From positions 1 to 24,558 of the forward strand of contig CAMOSA010000014.1 of the NCBI GenBank assembly GCA_946624335.1: a DNA stretch of 24,558 nucleotides. Reading direction: 5' to 3'. The translations under genes and the position numbers were made by a program. The notes beneath the pieces are model-generated. The model had not been told where the DNA came from. It made no database searches and saw only the letters and a program-made list of their open reading frames with translations. Positions 1 to 8,436 of this stretch are shown here, in pieces (position 1 is the first letter of the stretch; each line of letters opens with the position of its first letter). Source of the stretch: an uncultured Prevotellaceae bacterium (GTDB lineage Bacteria; Bacteroidota; Bacteroidia; Bacteroidales; Bacteroidaceae).

Positions 1-623
1 CCAAGATGATCAGCGATGCCCGCGAGATGAGCAAGGACAAAGTGAATAAGCTCGAAGGCATCAGTGAGGAAGAGACCCAGGAGATAGCCCGCGTCGTAGG
101 CCTCGGCGCGCTGAAGTACTTCATCCTCAAGGTCGACGCCCGCAAGAATATGCTCTTCAATCCCGAAGAGTCAATCGACTTCAACGGCAACACGGGACCG
201 TTCATACAATATACGTATGCGCGCATCCGCAGCATCCTCAGGAAGCAGACCCCCTCCCCGCTCCCCCTCAAGGGGGAGGGCGGTCACCTTCAGGAACAGG
301 AATCAGCTCAAAAGCATTCTACTCTCCCCCTTGAGGGGGAGCGGGGAGGAGGGCTCTCCGATAAGGAGATCGCCCTCATCCAGCAGCTGGCAACCTTCGG
401 CGCATCTGTCGCTCAGGCCGGCACCGACTATAACGTCAGCGTCATCGCCAACTACTGCTACGAACTGGCCAAGGAGTTCAACGGCTTCTACCACGACTTC
501 CAGATCCTGAAGGAGCCCGACGAGCAGAAGCGCGCCATCCGACTCGCACTCTGCGAGGCCGTGGCCAAGGTCATCAAGACGGGCATGGGCCTGCTGGGCA
601 TTGAAGTGCCCGAACGCATGTAA
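1..623 (+). CDS. argS: Arginyl-tRNA synthetase, C-terminal part (5' end outside window)
   Basis: This is the last ~206 codons of class I arginyl-tRNA synthetase, the cytosolic enzyme that charges tRNA-Arg. The reading frame is already open at the window edge, so the gene is truncated by the window and not broken. Recognisable ArgS blocks are the end of the catalytic core (VGLGALKYFILKVDARKN, then FNGNTGPFIQYTYARIRS) and the DALR-type anticodon-binding domain ending in GMGLLGIEVPERM. The helical C-terminal domain (NYCYELAKEFNGFYHDF) looks intact. The odd part is a proline/glycine-rich insert (TPSPLPLKGEGG ... LPLEGERGGG) in the linker between core and anticodon domain. It is encoded by a palindromic repeat at 254-348 that keeps frame. 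The function call is firm. Whether the insert affects activity cannot be told from sequence. Confidence 0.95.
   Translation, partial: KMISDAREMSKDKVNKLEGISEEETQEIARVVGLGALKYFILKVDARKNMLFNPEESIDFNGNTGPFIQYTYARIRSILRKQTPSPLPLKGEGGHLQEQESAQKHSTLPLEGERGGGLSDKEIALIQQLATFGASVAQAGTDYNVSVIANYCYELAKEFNGFYHDFQILKEPDEQKRAIRLALCEAVAKVIKTGMGLLGIEVPERM
254..348. repeat. Palindromic repeat element inserted in-frame in argS
   Basis: Two 25-bp arms, 254-278 and 324-348, are perfect reverse complements of each other and are separated by a 45-bp spacer. Each arm is itself a small hairpin: CTCCCCC, then a four-base loop (TCAA in the left arm, TTGA in the right), then GGGGGAG. The element is therefore a pair of hairpins that can also pair with each other, like a REP doublet or a small MITE. 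It lies wholly inside the argS frame with no stop codon and encodes the SPLPLKGEG-like peptide. The arms are strongly strand-skewed C and G runs, unlike the flanking coding sequence. No second copy was seen in this window. Confidence 0.85.
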
Positions 624-629
624 AGACTG

Positions 630-755
630 ATTCGTCATTCGTCATTCGTCATTCATCATTCGTCATTCATCATTCGTCATTCGTCATTCGTCATTCATCA
701 TTCATCATTCGTCATTCATCATTCGTCATTCGTCATTCATCATTCGTCATTCATC
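630..755. repeat. Heptanucleotide tandem array, 18 copies of ATTCRTC
   Basis: Eighteen uninterrupted 7-bp units fill 126 bp exactly. Each unit is ATTCGTC (G) or ATTCATC (A), in the order G G G A G A G G G A A G A G G A G A. A partial unit (ATT) follows and runs into the TTG that can start the next gene. The array begins 7 bp after the argS stop codon. Read on the + strand it has no stop codon in any frame. The perfect unit length with a single variable base suggests expansion by slipped-strand pairing. Confidence 0.95.
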
Positions 756-756
756 A

Positions 757-1221
757 TTGGCTACGCTCGTTAATCCTCCCGACTATCGTCACGACACGGT
801 GCTTCCGCTGCCCATGGAAGTGTCGGCAGAGGCCATTGCCGTCGATGCCGCTTGCAGCGGTAATCCCGGACCGATGGAGTACCGTGGCATCTACCTGAAG
901 ACGGGACAGGAGATCTTCCACTACGGCCCTGTCCACGGGACGAATAATATCGGCGAGTTCCTGGCCATCGTCCATGCCATGGCCCTGCTGAAGCAGAAAG
1001 GCCTCTCGATGCCCGTCTACAGCGACTCGCGGACGGCCATCATCTGGGTGACGAAGCGCAAGGCTAAGACGACGCTGGCGCCGACGCCCGAGAACCAACC
1101 GTTGCTCGCCCTCGTGGCTCGTGCTGAGGCGTGGCTGCGCCAGAACGGCACACCCTTCCCTCTCATCAAATGGGAGACAGAGCGCTGGGGCGAGGTGCCG
1201 GCCGACTTCGGACGGAAATAG
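757..1221 (+). CDS. rnhA: Ribonuclease HI-type protein
   Basis: Predicted RNase H1-fold enzyme that cleaves the RNA strand of RNA:DNA hybrids in the cytosol. The motifs VDAACSGNPG, GTNNIGEFLA, YSDSRTAI and WGEVPADFGRK supply a D-E-D-D catalytic set at about D30, E67, D90 and D150 (TTG start numbering). At ~154 residues it is the length of a single-domain RNase HI and has no N-terminal hybrid-binding domain. The start is uncertain. TTG at 757 is part of the last, partial unit of the heptamer array. ATG at 814 would give a 135-residue protein with the first catalytic Asp at residue 11, close to its place in E. coli RNase HI. The longer start is listed because the frame is open there and the extra residues (NPPDYRHDTVLPLP) look protein-like. 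It sits between argS and the ABC exporter on the same strand, plausibly cotranscribed. Confidence 0.85.
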   Translation: MATLVNPPDYRHDTVLPLPMEVSAEAIAVDAACSGNPGPMEYRGIYLKTGQEIFHYGPVHGTNNIGEFLAIVHAMALLKQKGLSMPVYSDSRTAIIWVTKRKAKTTLAPTPENQPLLALVARAEAWLRQNGTPFPLIKWETERWGEVPADFGRK

Positions 1222-1283
1222 AGCACCCACCAGCATCTTCATTACCTTAACACTACAGCGTGAGATTTCACAGCAAGACATCA

Positions 1284-3194
<1,911 letters not shown>

Positions 3195-3249
3195 GCCCAT
3201 CCGTCAGCCCCTACATCTGTCGCCCATCTCTTATCCTTCAGTCCCCCTT

Positions 3250-3403
3250 ATCTCACTTAGGCGTTAGTTCATTTCGCTTAGGTGTGTCGCTTATTTCGCT
3301 TAAGCGTTTAGTCCATTTCGCTTAAGTGTGTCGCTTATTTCGCCCAGGTGTGTTGCTTATTTCGCTTAGGTGTGTCGCTCCTTTTGCCTAAGCGAAGAGC
3401 TTG
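3250..3403. repeat. 22-bp tandem repeat array
   Basis: Five head-to-tail 22-bp units occupy 3272-3293, 3294-3315, 3316-3337, 3338-3359 and 3360-3381. The consensus starts TTTCGCTTAGGTGTGTCGCT, and the most conserved part is TTTCGCTTARG. A degenerate unit lies on each side (3250-3271 and 3382-3403). Units differ at several positions, so this is an older array than the heptamer arrays. It lies between the 3' ends of two convergent genes and codes for nothing evident. Confidence 0.85.
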
Positions 3404-3466
3404 CTGCATGATGATGCAGCAATTGCTTGATGATGATGCAGCAATTGCTGCATCATGATGAAGCAA
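3401..3466. repeat. Two adjoining palindromes built on TTGCTGCAT/ATGCAGCAA
   Basis: The first is a hairpin: TTGCTGCAT (3401-3409), loop GATG, ATGCAGCAA (3414-3422). The second, immediately adjacent, is a 24-bp perfect palindrome at 3433-3456 centred on AATT. It extends with two mismatches to a 44-bp near-palindrome (3423-3466) ending in TTGCTT/AAGCAA. The shared GATGATGCAGCAA core shows that the two are related. The second has no unpaired loop, so it could act as a protein-binding dyad or as a cruciform. Its job is unknown. Confidence 0.85.
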
Positions 3467-3626
3467 CGATATGGCTTAATAGACTTTAGCCTTTCACCTC
3501 GTCATGACGACCTCTTTGACTTGGTGAAATGGCCTCATTACCTGGCTGTTGGGTGCAAGACGGGCAGCCGCTGCGCGGCAGGCGGTGGGGCGTGGAAGAC
3601 TTGAGGCCTGTTGACGTTGGTCTGTA
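3467..3626. other. Intergenic stretch with no recognised feature
   Basis: About 160 bp lie between the palindromes and the compound hairpin. No convincing reading frame, promoter box or further repeat was seen. It closes the gap between the convergent ABC exporter and the 836-residue secreted protein. Confidence 0.5.
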
Positions 3627-3720
3627 GACAAAACAATCCGAGGGTTCCACCTGCTTCATGACCAGCCTGGCGGCTGGTTGATGAGCTCTGTGGAACCCTC
3701 GGACGATGGGTTGTTTGTCA
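3627..3720. terminator. Long compound hairpin, probable terminator between convergent genes
   Basis: A perfect 14-bp stem pairs 3637-3650 (TCCGAGGGTTCCAC) with 3690-3703. Inside it, ACCAGCC (3661-3667) pairs with GGCTGGT (3672-3678) around a TGGC loop. Outside it, GACAAAACAA on the left nearly matches TTGTTTGTC on the right. Read on the - strand, the strong stem begins about 35 bp past the stop of the 836-residue gene and is followed by ATTGTTTTGTC, a T-rich run as expected of an intrinsic terminator. Its size (about 94 bp) and nesting exceed a simple terminator, so a mobile palindromic repeat is an alternative. Confidence 0.6.
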
Positions 3721-3737
3721 GCTATTGCTTGCTGTGC

Positions 3738-6248
3738 TTACTTGACGACTTTCTTGCCGTTGACGATGTACACGCCCTTGCGAGCTGCGTCGGTGCGGCG
3801 GCCGCTGAGGTCGTAGATCACGGCGTCGCCCTTCTGTGCGTCGAGGCCATTGATGCCTGTGTAGATCTTGAGGCTGACGATGGTGATGTTGAGGGTGTAC
3901 TGCTTCAAGCTGCCGGCTACTTCGCGCTGAATAGCCATCTTGGAGGTAATCTTGAAGTCGTCGGGGATCTCGGTGCCGGAGAAGTTGTCCACGGAGAATG
4001 AGGCATTGTTCTCGGCGCCTTCATTGATGTAAACGTCGAAGGTACGCGCTTCGGTGTTCAGGTATCCTTGCTCGTCGATGCCAATGCCTTCGTAGGGGAT
4101 CTGCAGGTCGCTCCATGTGCCGTCTGTCGTGATGACAGCAACACACTGTCCGCTGAGCAACTCAGAGACATTGTCAACGCCCATTCCTTGGACGGCCTCG
4201 GTCATGTCTACGAGCACGCTCTGATGCTCGGTGTCGGGATCGGCGACGAGAGTGATGTCCTTAGAGCCGACCTCTTCGTACTTGATCACGTCGCCGAAGG
4301 CGATGGAGAGGTTGCACTGCAGGGCAGCGCCGGTAGCGGGATTGACGAGGAAGAGGGATGTCTTGCGGACGGTGCCGGCCGGGTTGCCGTCTACGAACTG
4401 GAAGATCTGGAAGGTACCGTCGGCGAGATAGCAGACGCCGAAGGGTGAGTTGGCAGCGTTCTGCCATGTGGTGCGATAGCCGTCAGGCGTCAGCCAGAAG
4501 CCGGGCTTCGGGTCGCAGCTCCATTCTTTGGTGAACTCGTTGCCGCTCTCGCCTGGCACCCAAGCGTAGAGGTCAGGCGACGAGGTGCCGATGAGCTCAT
4601 TCAGCTCGGTCAGGTCGACACCATCGATGATGTCGCCGCCCCAGCCTTCGGTGATGGGCTCTACGCGGGCTGTGATGTTCTTCGTGGCGACGACGGTGAT
4701 CTCGTCGAACTCCTCAGGCGTCACGGTGAAGGTGACGCTGATGTTGACGGCGTAGTACTTGTTGTTGGTCTCGCTCTTGGCTCCGTTGAAGAAGAAGAAG
4801 GTCGTCGTGTAAGGCTGGTCGGGCGTGATGTTGGCAGCGTTCTGTCCGACGTTCCATGAGCTGAAGTCGTTGTTGGCGACCGGCTCGATATAGAAGGTGA
4901 AGGGGCTGCTCTCGTCATCCGATCCGGCCCATGGGCACACGACGCCGTTGCCGCTGAACCAGAAGCCACCATTGTTGGCCGTGTGGCGGTCGTCGATATT
5001 GCCCTTGGTGTCCGATGGGCCGTAGACGTTCAGGTTGGCGACCTCGCAATCGAGGGCCGTAGCGATGACGTCGAGGTCGAGGTTGAGGACTGCCGTCCTG
5101 CCTTCGCCCTTCTCGAGCTCAACAGCCTGGCTCTCTTCGGCAATCTTCACCCACTTGTTCGGGTCTTCCTCAGGCTTCGTCGTGAGCGTGACGACGTGAT
5201 GGATGACAGCTGCCTTGTCGCCATAGATGACGTAGACGTCGTAGTTGTACTTCGTGCCAAGCTCCTGGCTGTAGTTCTCCCAGCCTGTGACGCTGCTGAG
5301 GGTGTGCGTGGCGGCATCGTAGCTGTACTGCTCGTCATACATCGAGCGGAATGCGGCGTGATCGCCCCATACGCAGCGAACGACCTCGGTGCTGAAGCCT
5401 TCGAGCTCGTCGTCCCAGACGGCGGCCATCCACCATCCGAAGCCTCCGGCTGTGGGCTCGTTGGAGAGCGTGTTGACCTTGTAGGGCTTCTGTGCTTGGG
5501 GGTCATCGCCACGCAGCTCTAGCGTGGGCATGAAGAGGAACTGGTCGAGGTTCTCGGCGATGATCTCGTCGGTGGTGCCTAAGAGCTCGGCCACGCCTGT
5601 AAGGTCAACGGTCTGGTTCTTGGGCGCATTGGGGTACTGATCCCAAGCGGCGTTGATCTCCTTGACGATGGTGAGCTGTGTCGGGTCGGTGACAGGGTCG
5701 GGGATGTCGGCCTGCGGCTTCTCGATGACGCTGAGGGTCATGTCGAAGGTAGCCTTCTTGTCGCCCTTGGCGATGACGAGCTGCACGTGACCCTGGTCGC
5801 CGGCCACGAGCTTGCCGGGCATCTGTCCGATGCCGACGGAGAATGTGCCGGCTTCAGCGTCCCAGGCGTAGACATTGTACATGGCCTGCAGCTCCTCGCC
5901 GTCCTCGGTCTCTTTCTGACCGAAGCTGACGACGGTGCCGTCGAGCTTCATCCAGAAGCCGCGGTCGTTGGCGGTGTAGCCCGCGAGTTCCGTGGGGACA
6001 TAGTCGGATGTCTGGAACCAGAACTCCGTAGGAGTCTCATTGGCCATCCAGGCGTCGAGGTCTGCTACGAGCGTAGCGGCGTCAGTGCCGAGTGCTGTGG
6101 CCACTTCAGCGAGGCTGAAATCGTGGTACGTGGCAGCCCAGTCGGTAGACGGATACGCCTCAATCGTTGCGCTGAACTGCGCATGTGCGTTCATGCTGAG
6201 GCCGAGGCCCGCGATGAGCGCAACAAGATAAGTACAGAACTTTTTCAT
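3738..6248 (-). CDS. Secreted five-repeat protein with C-terminal sorting tail (DUF4859-like)
   Basis: 836-residue exported protein with signal peptide (MKKFCTYLVALIAGLGLSMNAHAQ). The body is five diverged modules of 130-165 residues at about 25-178, 190-357, 363-512, 514-654 and 657-793. Most carry a (V/L)DLTxVAxxLG-type start, and the first four an aromatic GFW(M/F/L)-like motif near the middle (RGFWM, GFGWWM, GGFWF, PGFWL). The last ~35 residues (AVIYDLSGRR ... GVYIVNGKKVVK) are a Prevotella-type sorting tail, read here as a type IX secretion signal. The repeats resemble the Bacteroidetes DUF4859 group, which I name only tentatively; no enzymatic motif was recognised. Carbohydrate or surface binding is an inference from the repeated beta-rich, aromatic modules. 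It is the last gene of the - strand cluster, 97 bp after the HETGH protein. Confidence 0.8.
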   Translation of the reverse strand: MKKFCTYLVALIAGLGLSMNAHAQFSATIEAYPSTDWAATYHDFSLAEVATALGTDAATLVADLDAWMANETPTEFWFQTSDYVPTELAGYTANDRGFWMKLDGTVVSFGQKETEDGEELQAMYNVYAWDAEAGTFSVGIGQMPGKLVAGDQGHVQLVIAKGDKKATFDMTLSVIEKPQADIPDPVTDPTQLTIVKEINAAWDQYPNAPKNQTVDLTGVAELLGTTDEIIAENLDQFLFMPTLELRGDDPQAQKPYKVNTLSNEPTAGGFGWWMAAVWDDELEGFSTEVVRCVWGDHAAFRSMYDEQYSYDAATHTLSSVTGWENYSQELGTKYNYDVYVIYGDKAAVIHHVVTLTTKPEEDPNKWVKIAEESQAVELEKGEGRTAVLNLDLDVIATALDCEVANLNVYGPSDTKGNIDDRHTANNGGFWFSGNGVVCPWAGSDDESSPFTFYIEPVANNDFSSWNVGQNAANITPDQPYTTTFFFFNGAKSETNNKYYAVNISVTFTVTPEEFDEITVVATKNITARVEPITEGWGGDIIDGVDLTELNELIGTSSPDLYAWVPGESGNEFTKEWSCDPKPGFWLTPDGYRTTWQNAANSPFGVCYLADGTFQIFQFVDGNPAGTVRKTSLFLVNPATGAALQCNLSIAFGDVIKYEEVGSKDITLVADPDTEHQSVLVDMTEAVQGMGVDNVSELLSGQCVAVITTDGTWSDLQIPYEGIGIDEQGYLNTEARTFDVYINEGAENNASFSVDNFSGTEIPDDFKITSKMAIQREVAGSLKQYTLNITIVSLKIYTGINGLDAQKGDAVIYDLSGRRTDAARKGVYIVNGKKVVK

Positions 6249-6345
6249 AAGCGTAAATAAATTAGTTAATAATAATGATTGGTATGATTTTTTCTTTGTC
6301 GGTTGTTGTCCTTGTGGGAATGTGATGCGTTCTGCTGTCCGCTTC

Positions 6346-8016
6346 TCAGTTCATCACCTGTGCCGTCGTGGGCTTGCAGCCAGTGAACTTGACGCGGTAG
6401 GGCCACTGTGCATCGTTCCTGTCGGTCTCGTCCCATGCGTGGCGGTTATAGACCTTCGGCGTCGCTACGACGCATAGCGAGACGATGCTTGTGCCTTGCG
6501 GTATGGTGTATGTCAATGTCCCTTGTGCGTCCTTGCAGACTTCTGACACGGATGTGGTGCTGTTGGCTCCTGACCCTTGCACGCTGACGAAGGCATAGCG
6601 CCAGCCGCGGTTGGCGGCGTTGCCGGCGGTGTTGTAGGTCGTCACGGCATCATAGTTCGATGCATTAGCGCCGTCGGCGGGGTCGCCTTTCCACGCCTTG
6701 CCGGGGTCGTCGGCGTGCAGGGGGCTGCCCGGGTTGAGGCCCTCGAATTCGACTTTCACCTCGGTGCCTTGCGTGAAGCCCGTCAGGCGGATGAAGTTGA
6801 CGCCGCTCGTCTCAGGGCAGCTGGCGTAAGCCACCTGATAGACGTCGTCCTCCACCTTATATAAAGAGGTGCGATAGTTGCGCTTGCTGGTGACGAGGTA
6901 TTTGTGGATGTCGCCGAACTGGTAGTTCTGCAGCTTCGTGGCGTACTCGAAGTAGTCGTCCCAGAACGTTTCGATATTACCGTCGCAGAAGAGACGTGTG
7001 TAAGTCTCAATGGGGTCCTCGGGATAGCGGCTCTCGCGCCACAGCTGTCCGAACGCCTTTGCGCCTTGTTTCTCCACGAGGTGATAGGGCCACCAGTAGG
7101 AGGCGTAGCGCATCCACTCGTGGTTGAGGTGGCGATGGTAGTTCTGTAGCCATACGTCGGTGTGGTAGCCGAAGACCTCGCTGGGATAGTCCTGGAAGCC
7201 TTGCCACTGTGCGCACTGCTCCCAGAAGGCGTTGCCGCCCTGGCCGTTGCTGCCGAAGCCATAGCGCCAGCCGCGCTGGAGATAGTTGGACACGCCATTC
7301 TTGCGCCAGTCCGTGGCAATCATGTATTGGAAGCAGTGGCCTGTCTCGTGCGCTATCGTGTGACCTACGGGATGGCTCGTCGAGGGCGTCACCCACAGCG
7401 CGCCGATCATGTCGTCGTAGCCCGAGCCGACAGCCGTCCAGCCCGTATCGTAGAGCAGGTGGATGATCATCTTGTATTCATCGAGGCGCGAGCGGCCTTC
7501 GCCGACGTCGCACATCCCCAGCACCTCGACGTTGGTCTTGAAGAACTGCTCGGCTTTCTCGAGCATGTCGTCCACGTCGACACGCAGGTTAGCGGGCACG
7601 GTGGCCGCGTTGGGGTCGTCGCCGAAGCGCTTGTCCCAGAAGACGATGAAATGTTCGCTCTCCTTCGAGCGCTTGAAGCTCCATTGCGACTCGGGGTTGG
7701 TGTAGTCGTTGTTATAGTTGTTGTCGGACGTCGTGGGTTTCCAGATGATGCGTGGGTCGGGCTCGCTGAAGCTCATCGCCACGCTCTGCCCCTCGCCGGT
7801 GTAGCCGAGGATATTGCTGAAACCGTAGTTGGTGGGCCTTCCGTTCTTGAAGGTGCGAATCTGCGAATAGCGAAAGACGACGGAGTCCTGTTCTGCGAGG
7901 TCGATGCTCTTCGCACGCTGGTTGCGGTTGGCGTTTTCGATCCATAGCGTCTGTGCCGAGAGGGGCAGCTGCCATGCTGCTGCGAGCAAGGCGAGGGTAG
8001 TCAATAAGCGTCTCAT
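6346..8016 (-). CDS. Secreted putative zinc metallopeptidase with HETGH motif (DUF6055-like)
   Basis: 556-residue protein with signal peptide (MRRLLTTLALLAAAWQLPLSAQ). Residues ~22-50 form a short module ending in DSVVFRY that resembles the first part of the neighbouring small proteins. A catalytic-looking region follows: SEHFIVFWDKRFG (~120-132), MIGALWVTP (~203-211) and the zinc-binding-type motif AHETGH (H223, E224, H227). FWEQCAQW (E266), about 40 residues downstream, is a candidate third ligand. The layout resembles Bacteroidetes proteins annotated DUF6055, but the family assignment is from memory and activity is not proven. The C-terminus has no sorting tail. The ATG lies in an ATGA overlap with the stop of the upstream small gene, which implies translational coupling. 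The target, whether protein or glycoprotein, is unknown. Confidence 0.75.
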   Translation of the reverse strand: MRRLLTTLALLAAAWQLPLSAQTLWIENANRNQRAKSIDLAEQDSVVFRYSQIRTFKNGRPTNYGFSNILGYTGEGQSVAMSFSEPDPRIIWKPTTSDNNYNNDYTNPESQWSFKRSKESEHFIVFWDKRFGDDPNAATVPANLRVDVDDMLEKAEQFFKTNVEVLGMCDVGEGRSRLDEYKMIIHLLYDTGWTAVGSGYDDMIGALWVTPSTSHPVGHTIAHETGHCFQYMIATDWRKNGVSNYLQRGWRYGFGSNGQGGNAFWEQCAQWQGFQDYPSEVFGYHTDVWLQNYHRHLNHEWMRYASYWWPYHLVEKQGAKAFGQLWRESRYPEDPIETYTRLFCDGNIETFWDDYFEYATKLQNYQFGDIHKYLVTSKRNYRTSLYKVEDDVYQVAYASCPETSGVNFIRLTGFTQGTEVKVEFEGLNPGSPLHADDPGKAWKGDPADGANASNYDAVTTYNTAGNAANRGWRYAFVSVQGSGANSTTSVSEVCKDAQGTLTYTIPQGTSIVSLCVVATPKVYNRHAWDETDRNDAQWPYRVKFTGCKPTTAQVMN

Positions 8017-8408
8017 GGAATGACAACTTTTTTGCGGTTAATGATATAAATGCCCGATTTCATCGCGTTTTTGGCTATGCGGCGGCCGCTGAGGTCGAAG
8101 CCTGTGAGGGTGATCGTGCGGCCCTGTGCGTCGTCGGGCAGGGCGGCTATGGCGTCGATGACTTCGGCTCCTTCGGGCACCTCTTCATAGATGCGCAGTT
8201 CGACGACGTCGGCAATGGCATATTCGTCGCCGTTGAGTGTGATGGACGTTGCCGTGCTTTTCATCGTGACGATTTCACGGAAGTCGCTCGTCAGGTGGTA
8301 GGCGCGCTGCGACCCGTCCTTCAGCTTGATGACGAGTTCGCGCTGTGCGGCCTGCATGACTTGCAGTGACATCGTCAGTGCGAGCAATAGGAATAATGCT
8401 TTTTTCAT
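8013..8408 (-). CDS. Small secreted protein: short beta module plus sorting tail
   Basis: 131-residue exported protein from ATG 8408 (MKKALFLLLALTMSLQVMQA signal peptide). A TTG 21 bp upstream is also in frame but less likely. The mature part is little more than one module (LVIKLKDGSQRAYHLTSDF ... IADVVELRIY) and a sorting tail (DLSGRRIAKNAMKSGIYIIN, then KKVVIP). It has no enzyme motif. It sits 28 bp after the GH127 gene, and its stop overlaps the start of the HETGH protein by 4 bp. Overlap and separate signal peptides argue for two genes and against one split gene. The function is not recognised. Possible roles are surface anchor, partner or chaperone for the next gene product. Confidence 0.75.
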   Translation of the reverse strand: MKKALFLLLALTMSLQVMQAAQRELVIKLKDGSQRAYHLTSDFREIVTMKSTATSITLNGDEYAIADVVELRIYEEVPEGAEVIDAIAALPDDAQGRTITLTGFDLSGRRIAKNAMKSGIYIINRKKVVIP

Positions 8409-8436
8409 TGTATTGATGTTAATTTTCAATATTCAA

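Noticed and set aside
254..348. argS as a pseudogene or assembly error because of the insert
   Set aside because: The frame continues through the element to an intact, conserved ArgS C-terminus; the element has a defined inverted-repeat structure rather than random sequence.
1260..1283. GTG at 1260 as start of the ABC exporter
   Set aside because: ATG at 1284 is 24 bp downstream, gives a normal Lys-rich N-terminus, and leaves a plausible leader after the RNase H gene.
3272..3381. CRISPR array from 22-bp repeats
   Set aside because: Repeats are contiguous with no unique spacers, and the units diverge from each other.
8013..8016. Frameshift splitting one gene into the 131-residue and 556-residue proteins
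   Set aside because: Each has its own signal peptide, the first ends with a complete sorting tail, and the ATGA overlap is typical of translational coupling.
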